Assembly (NCBI RefSeq): GCF_005144745.1
Contig: NZ_SWKK01000012.1
Coordinates: forward strand, 124,001-188,000
From: Flavobacterium sp. ASW18X
Lineage (GTDB): Bacteria; Bacteroidota; Bacteroidia; Flavobacteriales; Flavobacteriaceae
Length of the DNA stretch: 64,000 bases
Reading direction: 5' to 3'
Shown here: positions 18,727-27,500 of the stretch, piece after piece
Position numbering within the stretch: the stretch's first letter is position 1
How the letters are laid out: each line of letters begins with the position of its first letter
Notes under the pieces: model-generated
Database searches by the model: none
Told to the model about the DNA's origin: nothing
The model's input: only the letters and a program-made list of their open reading frames with translations
Made by a program: the position numbers and the translations under genes

Positions 18727-19476
18727 ATGTTAAAAGAAGAAAGGCAACGCATTATCCTCAACGAAGTTGAATTACATAATAAAGTTTTGCTAACGGATAT
18801 AGCAGAACAATTAGCAGTGTCTATAGACACGGTGAGGCGAGATGTAAAGGAATTAGATGGGGATCAAAAACTTAGGAAAGTTCACGGTGGCGCAGTTTCT
18901 TTGGGATTTGCTAATTACAGTCCATCCAGAGCCAATGTATACGCTTTAGATAAAAAAACGACTATTGCAGAAAAAGCAATAAAGCTTATCAAAGCAAATA
19001 GTGTAATATTAATAGATGGAGGAACCACCTGTTTAGAGTTAGCTAGGTTATTGCCACAGCATTTGCATTTAACTTGTTTTACCCTAAGTTTACCAGTGGC
19101 GATGGAATTGCTGAATAAACCTAATGTTGATACTATCTTTATTGGCGGTAATTTGTCTAAAGATTCGCAAATATCGTATGGAGCTAATACCATCAACAAT
19201 CTGAGTCAACTAAAAGTAGATTGGGCTTTTATTGGTACAGGTTATGTTGATGCAGCTTTTGGTTTAACAGAGTTTGATTGGGATATTGTACAAACAAAAA
19301 AGGCAGTAATCAAGGCGGCGAAAAAATCGGTTTTACTGTGTATTTCAGAAAAACTGAGTTCTCAGCACCGCTATAAAACCTGCGATGTAAGACAGATACA
19401 CACCATGGTAACGGAGTTGCCTGCAGACCATAGAGATTTAAATCCATTTAAAAATCAAGAAATAACGATAGTATAG
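18727..19476 (+). CDS. DeoR/GlpR-family transcriptional regulator
   Basis: This is a DNA-binding repressor responding to a phosphorylated sugar. The 249 residues have the DeoR winged helix-turn-helix (residues 1-57, MLKEERQRIILNEV and VSIDTVRRDVKEL) and a C-terminal DeoRC sensor domain with LIDGGTTCLELARLL, FIGGNLSK and FIGTGYVDAAFGLTEFD. The murQ start codon follows two bases after its stop, so they form an operon. Given divergent NagB and the adjacent etherase, the inducer is likely GlcNAc 6-phosphate, GlcN 6-phosphate or MurNAc 6-phosphate (inference). A -7 box (18701-18708) predicts a leader of about 15 bases. Confidence 0.9.
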   Translation: MLKEERQRIILNEVELHNKVLLTDIAEQLAVSIDTVRRDVKELDGDQKLRKVHGGAVSLGFANYSPSRANVYALDKKTTIAEKAIKLIKANSVILIDGGTTCLELARLLPQHLHLTCFTLSLPVAMELLNKPNVDTIFIGGNLSKDSQISYGANTINNLSQLKVDWAFIGTGYVDAAFGLTEFDWDIVQTKKAVIKAAKKSVLLCISEKLSSQHRYKTCDVRQIHTMVTELPADHRDLNPFKNQEITIV

Positions 19477-19477
19477 T

Positions 19478-20293
19478 ATGGCTACATTCCAAAAAATAAC
19501 GGAACAACCTTCTTTGCATAATGATTTAGAGCAACAATCTACCTTAAACCTATTAGAAAAAATTAATGAAGAAGACCAAAAAATTGCGGCAGCGGTGGCT
19601 AAGACTATTCCCCAAATAGAGCAATTAGTAGAAGCTTTGGTAAGCCGTTTTAACCAAGGGGGGCGTCTTTTTTATATCGGAGCTGGTACTAGTGGTCGCT
19701 TAGGAATATTAGATGCTTCAGAAATCCCGCCGACGTTTGGAATGCCCTATGACCGCGTAATTGGTCTTATAGCTGGTGGAGATACAGCAATCAGAAAAGC
19801 GGTAGAGTTTGCAGAAGACAATACTGTACAGGCTTGGAAAGACCTTTCTGAATATAACATAACTACAAATGATGTAGTAGTTGGGATTGCAGCTTCTGGG
19901 ACAACTCCTTATGTGATGGGTGGTATAGAAGATGCTAAAAGGCATGGAATACTCACTGCGGGAATTACCAATAATCCGGGTTCTCCTTTAGCATTACAAA
20001 GCGATATTGCCATTGCGGTAGAAGTAGGGCCAGAATTCGTAACGGGCAGTACCCGTATGAAGTCAGGTACCAGTCAAAAATTAGTGTTGAACATGATTTC
20101 TACGGCATTAATGATACGAATAGGACGTATTAAAGGAAATAAAATGGTAGACATGCAATTGAGTAATAAAAAGTTGGTAGACCGTGGTACCCGCTATTTG
20201 GTAGAAGCTTTGAATCTATCTTATGAAGCAGCGGAGAAGGCCTTAAAAGAGTTCGGAAGCGTACGTACAGCTATGCAAGCCTTAAAACCTTAG
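19478..20293 (+). CDS. murQ: N-acetylmuramic acid 6-phosphate etherase
   Basis: MurQ removes the lactyl ether from MurNAc 6-phosphate to give GlcNAc 6-phosphate and D-lactate. The 271 residues contain a SIS domain: FYIGAGTSGRLGILDASEIPPTFG (about 67-90) carries the sugar-phosphate site. The IAGGDTAIRKAVEFAED segment, GIAASGTTPYVMGG and the ATGSTRMKSGTSQKLVLNMIST-like region (VTGSTRMKSGTSQK here) are all present. It follows the regulator by two bases and overlaps the convergent dehydrogenase gene by four. It completes the route from AnmK product to GlcNAc 6-phosphate. It is a little shorter than the roughly 300-residue enterobacterial protein, mainly at the C-terminus. Confidence 0.93.
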   Translation: MATFQKITEQPSLHNDLEQQSTLNLLEKINEEDQKIAAAVAKTIPQIEQLVEALVSRFNQGGRLFYIGAGTSGRLGILDASEIPPTFGMPYDRVIGLIAGGDTAIRKAVEFAEDNTVQAWKDLSEYNITTNDVVVGIAASGTTPYVMGGIEDAKRHGILTAGITNNPGSPLALQSDIAIAVEVGPEFVTGSTRMKSGTSQKLVLNMISTALMIRIGRIKGNKMVDMQLSNKKLVDRGTRYLVEALNLSYEAAEKALKEFGSVRTAMQALKP

Positions 20294-21414
20294 TTTTTAG
20301 CTGGAACTAGTTTATATATCCCTTTATTCTCTACACCAATATAAATAAAACCGTCAGAATCTTGGGTCAGGCTTCGTACCCTGCCAATGCCATCTAACAA
20401 CTTTTCACGCCGAACAACTTTGTTGTTTTTAAAAATTAATCGCTCTAAATATTGAAAAGCTAAAGAGCCGACGAGTAGATTGCCTTCCCATTCTGGATAG
20501 ATACTTCCAGTTACAAAAAGCATATCACAGGGAGCAATAGAGGGTACCCAATAATGAATAGGTTGCTCCATGCCGTTTTGTGCTGTTTTATCTGTAATTT
20601 TTGTGCCACTATAATTAATACCATAGGTAATTTGGGGCCATCCATAATTTTTACCCCTTTGTATAATATTTATCTCGTCCCCACCTCTAGGCCCATGTTC
20701 ATGAGACCAAAGTTCTTTTGTTTTAGGATGAAAGGTTAATCCCTGAGGATTGCGATGACCGTAACTGTAAATGGCTTTTTTTGCTTTAGAACTATTTACA
20801 AAAGGATTATCATCTGGGATACCTCCATTGGTAGTTATTCTGTAAATTTTACCACCATCTCTAGAAATATCTTGCGGGTTCTTGTCTCTATTGCCTCTAT
20901 CGCCAACAGAAAAATATAAATTTCTTTTACCGTCTATAACTAGTCTTGAACCAAAATGATGAGCGGTACTACTATTAGGGCTCGCTTTATAAAGTACTTT
21001 TACTTCTACAAGCTCTTGATTGTTAAGTTTTGCTCTAGCTATGGCTGTATTACTTCCGTTACCTGTACCTTCTGGAGAACTGTAAGCAAAATATAAATAT
21101 CCGTTATTTTTGTAATCTGGATCTAAAATTAAGTCGAGCAACCCACCTTGACCACTAGTTTTTATGGTAGGTAAATTTTTTATTTCCTTAGATTCACCAT
21201 TTTTAAAATGAAGTAGTTTACCTGCTCTTTCGGCAATTAAAATACTTTGGTCAGGTAAAAAAACAAAGCTCCAAGGAACGCCAGTATAGCGGAGGTACAA
21301 ATCTGCTGTAATGCCTGTTTTTTCTGGGGTTGCAATAGTTTTGTCAGTTGTTTGCGCACAAGAGGTGTTGAGCAGTACAACGAAAAAATGCAAGGTGAGT
21401 ATATACTTTTTCAT
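20290..21414 (-). CDS. PQQ-type soluble sugar dehydrogenase (GSDH family) lipoprotein
   Basis: This is a six-bladed beta-propeller of the glucose/sorbosone dehydrogenase family, which oxidises aldose sugars in the periplasm with pyrroloquinoline quinone. The 374 residues start with a lipoprotein-type signal ending in NTSCAQ (Cys19). They continue with PWSFVFLPDQSILIAERAGKL, GLLDLILDPDYKNNGYLYFAYS, HHFGSRLVIDGKRNLYFSVGDRGN and SYGHRNPQGLTFHPKTKELWSHEHGPRGGDEIN, the region that holds the active-site His and the cofactor Arg residues. The last segments bear IGRVRSLTQDSDGFIYIGVENKGIYKL. It is monocistronic, convergent with murQ (4-base overlap). The sugar substrate is unknown, and no PQQ biosynthesis gene is in the window. 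Confidence 0.85.
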   Translation of the reverse strand: MKKYILTLHFFVVLLNTSCAQTTDKTIATPEKTGITADLYLRYTGVPWSFVFLPDQSILIAERAGKLLHFKNGESKEIKNLPTIKTSGQGGLLDLILDPDYKNNGYLYFAYSSPEGTGNGSNTAIARAKLNNQELVEVKVLYKASPNSSTAHHFGSRLVIDGKRNLYFSVGDRGNRDKNPQDISRDGGKIYRITTNGGIPDDNPFVNSSKAKKAIYSYGHRNPQGLTFHPKTKELWSHEHGPRGGDEINIIQRGKNYGWPQITYGINYSGTKITDKTAQNGMEQPIHYWVPSIAPCDMLFVTGSIYPEWEGNLLVGSLAFQYLERLIFKNNKVVRREKLLDGIGRVRSLTQDSDGFIYIGVENKGIYKLVPAKN

Positions 21415-21558
21415 AAATTCATCGTTAGAATAATAGTTTTATAGGTTGAAATGCAAATTTCTATCTACGAATAAAAATAATGAGATTATAAGCTAAATAA
21501 TTACGCAAAGAAATATTAGGCTCCCAAATCCCGGTATTTCTTTTAACAGACTTAACCT

Positions 21559-24500
21559 ATGCTGAGCAATAAGACCTCACGTGTTTTATATGCACTACTT
21601 TTGGTACTAGTATCCTTAGTAGGCTATGCTTCTTTCACTAAAGCCAATTTTAGTGGACTAAGCTTTTATGAGTCTAATACCCCCCTAGCAGACCAAAACA
21701 CAATCCCAGAAGAATTAAAAGAAAGCCAAAACAGTTCTGCTGATATTAAAGATTTATCTTTTGAAGCACCTGCTGCAATGATGTTTACTACTATCATTAC
21801 CAATGCAGATGAAACTATTGGTTGTTCTGATAATGGATTTACCATTGCACGTTACAATTTGTGTGGTGAGTTTGATGATAGAACAGTGACCCTTTCTGGT
21901 TCTTATAGTTCTTACGTATGGGAACAATACACATACACAGGAACTGGAGCAGCAGACATTAATGATTCTTGTCCAGATACCAATAATGCCAGATGGTCAG
22001 TTGTAGATAATGATGCCAATTTTACCATTGATGCCAGTACAATAAATCCTACGAGTGGAGGGGAATTTAGAGTTAGAGTAAACGGTGGAGCATATTACTA
22101 CTTTAAAGTTAAAAAGAGTACTATTACCCAAACATTTGTAAAAAGAAATTACATCTGTGACGTTCCTGGTAGAATACAAATTACGAATCTTTCTAGTGCC
22201 TACGAGTATGCAATAAATCCGGGAACTGGCTACGGCGCATGGCAAAATTCTGCCATTTTTGAAGGATTAACTCCAGGCACCTATATAGTGAAAGCAAGAT
22301 TACGCAATACGCCAAATACTTGTGAATATCCGTATGAAGCCATAGAGATAGAAGAAAGAGAGATAGATATAAATGTTACTTATACGGATGCTAATTGTTA
22401 CGGTGAAACAGGTAGCATAACCGTACAGGTAAATGATGTTCCTGGCCCATACAAATACACCCTTTTAGATCAGAGTGGTGTACCCCAAGAATTTACAACA
22501 TTCATTGCCACAAACCCCTATACTTTTTCAGCTGTAGGTTTTGGTACTTATAGTGTACAAGTAGAGACACAGCAATGTGCCGGTGACCCTGGCAATGGAA
22601 TCCCCGCTCCCAGACAAACAACAGATGTTAATGGCAACCCCATCACTATTGGTGATGGATTGGTGCCATTGGCGGCTTCTACGGAAGTTAATGAAAGTTT
22701 AAATGCAGCTTGTGGTGTTAATAATGTAGATATTGTAGTCCGTACCTCTGGTGGTGCTGGTCCGTTTACTTTTACTACGAGTGATGGTGGTAATAGTGGA
22801 GGCTCTTATACTACCTCTACTACTTACAATGTATCCGCGGCCGGAGATTATGAATTTTATATTACTGATAGCAATGGTTGTACTATTACGGCAACAGCTA
22901 CTGTAGAAGAGCTTACGCCTCCAGATTTAACGGTAACAGGTACCAATGGTACTTGTAGTAATGGTGGTGCAAAACTTAATTTTTCAGTGAGTGACTCTAA
23001 AGGATATAACTTGTCTTTTAGAGCAACTCCAAGTGATGCCTGGTCTCCTAATCCAATTCTTTCTGTGGCAGCAGGCACGTATGCTAATATCCAAGTAAGG
23101 TACCAACAAGGAACCGTTGATTGTATACTGAATGTGCCAACGAGTGTTACGGTGACCAGCGTTGGTACTATTACTGGAAATGCCGTTAAGATTGCAGATA
23201 GAACTTGTGATGGTTCTGGAGGAGTAGATGGTGGTATTATTGAGTTTCAAGGCCCGTTTGGGGGTGGTTCTGGTAGTGGCTATGTATTTAGTATTTCTGG
23301 TGATGCGCCTTCTAACTTTTCAACCCAAACCACCTATAGCAATTTAGCACCAGGTACTTACACCCCTATAATAAGAGATGGTGGTGGATGTAGATTGGAG
23401 TTAACACCTATAACTATTTTGGATGTAGATCCGCCTACCAACATAGATTTTACCCAAAGCAATACAAACTGTGCTGCTAATACCTCTGATGTGCAACTAA
23501 CAGTAACAGCTAATGCTGCTATCGCTACTTTTGAAGTGATAAGTCCGGTAGCAATTAACAATGGGGCCTCAGATACTTTTATTGGGTTAACCAATAATAC
23601 CAATTATACCTTTAGGGTCACAGATGTAAATGGTTGTCAATACGAAGAAAGTTATAATCCATCGGTAATAAGTTCTGTAAGAGCTAGAGTCAAATCTGGT
23701 GGTGATTTAAGAGTTTGTTCTGGAGCTTCAGATGGTTCTGGTACATTTATAGTGGATGGTTTTACCAATAATTATACCTATAATATTAATGGTGGGGCAG
23801 AAAGTGCACCGCAGAATGCTTCCGAAGTAGACATTACAGGCTTGGCAGCAGGTAATTATACAATTACGGTAACTGACGTAGATTCGGGTTGTACAGATAC
23901 AGCCATATTAACGGTAGCAGAGCCAGCTTCTGCTATTAATTTAACAGGTACGGTTACTGCCATGAGTTGCGATAACAACAATTTAGGTAGGGTAGTAGCC
24001 AATGCAACCGGGGGTTGGGGTAGCTATAGCTATACATTAGATTATCCAGATGGTACCACACAGGCAGGCCCTAAATCGGGAACTTCCTTTGGTAATTTAG
24101 GTCAAGACGGTACCTATACGCTAACGGTTGAAGATGTTGAGGGTTGTACAGATACGTTTACCTTCAACTTAACAAGATTAGATGCTCCAGTAATAGCATT
24201 AGATGCAGCTACAGATTATTGCTACGACCCAAGTTCAGGAGCAACGGTGGTAGTTACTGCTTCTGGCGGAACGGCAGGGCCTCCATATACCTTTAGATTA
24301 GACAATGGTACACCCCAAGCCTCTGGTACGTTTACCAATGTAGGTTCAGGAAGCCATACGATAGAAGTAGAAGATGCTAACGGATGTACTGATGAGGTTA
24401 CGGTGAACATACGTCCACAACTGCGAGTAGCGGCTAATATTGTTGCAGAGATACCCTGCGGTGGTGCAGATGGAGAAATAGAAGTACGTGCACGTAACGG

Positions 24501-27500
24501 ATACTTATCGGGCTCTGGAATAAAAGCTTATGAGGTTAGTGCAGACAATGGTACCACTTGGTCCGCTGCTACACCTTTGACCGCCAATACATTTAGCTAT
24601 TTTACCAATGTACCGGGTACGTATGTGTTTAGAGTAACGGATAATCAAGGTTGTGTTGCTACCTCCTCTCCTGTAGAATTGGCGCCACCAGTAAATATAG
24701 ACCCCGCTAGTACAGAAGTTTTCCCCGCAAGCTGCGGAGAAACAAATAATGGTAGAGTTATTATTACACCAGATGGAACTAGTGGTTTACCGCCATACGA
24801 GGTTAATTTTGATGGTAGAGGATGGGATTCTCAAACCGCTTTCTCTAACCTAAACGCTGGGCAAACTTACACGTTTCAAGTTAGGGATGCTAGAGGTTGT
24901 TTAACTGTTTTAGATAATGTTACAATTCCCACAGATGCTACCCCTGCGCCAGATGCAGCAGTGAGTCAAGTATTGGCTACCTGTACAACCGGCGTTGTAG
25001 AAGGTGGTATAAGTATCACTGGAGTAACCGGTGGTGTTGCTGATTTTACCTATATTTTACAAGATGAATTTGGAACAGAACTAGATATAATAGGACCTAC
25101 GGCGAGTACTACGGAAACATTTACGGGTTTTGAGCCAGGGAATTATAGAGTAATTACAATTGATAGAAACGGTTGTACAGATACAGATGAGGTAACAGTA
25201 ACACAAGCGACATTAGATGTGATTCCAGACCCAGTACCATTTCCAGTTTGTGGTCCATCGGGCTTCTCTAACACCGTGGAAATTGTTGGCGGCACAGGTC
25301 CTTTCTTAATCCGTTTGGTAGGGGATCCAAATCCGCCTGTGGTTCCAAATGTGCCGCCAAGAAGACACACTTTTAACGATTTACAATATGGAGTAACCTA
25401 CGTGGTAGAGGTTACAGACCAGGGTACAGGTTGTATTTATGAAGAAGAAATACCACCAATTACTGGTCCAACAGCCTTAACAGTAACAGCAAACTCCACA
25501 CCTGGTGCCTGTGATGTAAACAGAAACGGAGAAATACAATATACTATTGACCAATTTACAGTAGGTGATATGTTGGAGTTAGAATTGATGAATTCTGATG
25601 ATGGTACCGTGGTAAATCTAGGTACAATTACTCCAGGTGCTGTTCCATATTCTGATGTAATAGCAGAATTAGCAGGGAACTATCAATTAATTGTGACAAA
25701 CCTTACAGATAACTGTAATGCGGCGGCATCTGTAACTATTGAAGAAAATTTACCGAGTTATCTCATCTTATCAGAAGAACCTGCAAACTGTAATGCTTTA
25801 GGGCAGATTACAGTGCAAGGTTACGGTGGTGATGGAGGTCCTTACGAGTTTGCTTTTATGCCAGATGGCGTAACGCCAGTAGCAGGAGATTACAGTAATG
25901 AAACCACTTTTGTAGGTGCTGCAGGAGATTATGATGTGTATGTAAGAGACGGTTCTGGTTGTACTTCTTTTGATATTGCAACAATCATTGCACTTAGACC
26001 AGATTTACCAACGCCAGTGATAAATGTGGTGAATCAGTGTGATGTTACTGCAACTAGTTTTGAAATCAATGTAAGTATACCTACAGCTCTTGCAGATACC
26101 CCAAGATTTACTATGGGTGGTACTACGCAAATTGGTGTGGTAAACGGAAGTGTTTATGAAACTACATTCTTTGTGAATTCACCTGGAAACTATACTATAG
26201 ATGTACAAGATGCAGATGGTTGTACTAGTGTGGGTGTTGCAGAAGTGTTCGATTTTCTAACGGTAAGTGGAGAATTTAGTACCATGCCTACGTGTTTTGA
26301 TGCTGATGGAACTATTACTATTGATGTGACAGGGGGTAGTGACGATTTTAATTTTGAACTTCAAGATGGTTCTGGTGTTTATATAGGTCCTACATTGACA
26401 GGAAACCGTACAGCAGGTGTATTTACAGGTTTGGTAGCGGGCAATTACAGAGTCTATATTTTAGATAATGAAACAGGATGTTCAGATACGGTAAATATTA
26501 ATCTAGATATACCTACACCTCCCGTATTACAGCCTTCCATTGTACAGAACATTTCTTGTAATGGTGCTAACGACGGCGCTATAGATATGCTGATAGACCC
26601 CGCAAGTGCTGTGGATACACCGTTTACTTATAATTTGTACGAGGCTGGGACATCCACTCTAGTCGCTACTAATGGTTCTGGAGTGTTTAACAATTTAACC
26701 CCAGGATTTTATGATGCAGTGGTGGTTACCGATAGAGGTTGTGAAGATAGAGAGGATAATATAGAAATAGAAGAACCACCAGTTTTTGAGATTGGTGCTT
26801 CTGCACCAGATTTTACCTGTGAGGTAGGCGCAAACAGATTTAGCAGTACGATTATTACCGTTGCTATTGATCCCAGCGGAACAGGCAATGTGGGTACTTC
26901 TGGGTATCAATATAGCATAACAGGTTTTAGCAACTACCAAACTAGCAATACATTCGAAATTATAGATAATGGTACTACACAAACTGTTACCGTGTATGCA
27001 ATAGATGGTAACGGTTGTCAAGACCAAGTAGATGTGATTATTGCACCGCCAACAGATGTTGTACCAACCATTACAGATACCACAGCATTAACCTGCGCTA
27101 CAGACGAGCTGGTAGAAATAACAGTAACGGGCACTACAAATTACGAGATTGAAGTAACGCCAGCTGTACCAGGTAGCCCATTTAACAGTGGGGGTACCGC
27201 AGCAACAACAATTAATTTACCTGCAGCTGGGGAATATCAATTTGTGGTAAACGATTTATCACCAAATGGGTGTTCTTATCCATTACCAAAATATACCGTA
27301 GTAGAGCCTATAGAACCAATAGCATTAATTTCTGAAGCAGCACCAATACGTTGTGACGGAGATACCAATGGTGCATTATTTATTGATGTATCTAATTATA
27401 CCGGAAATTATAGTTACGAAGTTTTTGCCGTGGATGGTGCGGGAACACAAACTAGCACTGGCGTAACAGGTAACTTTAACACGGCGGACTATCCAGATAT

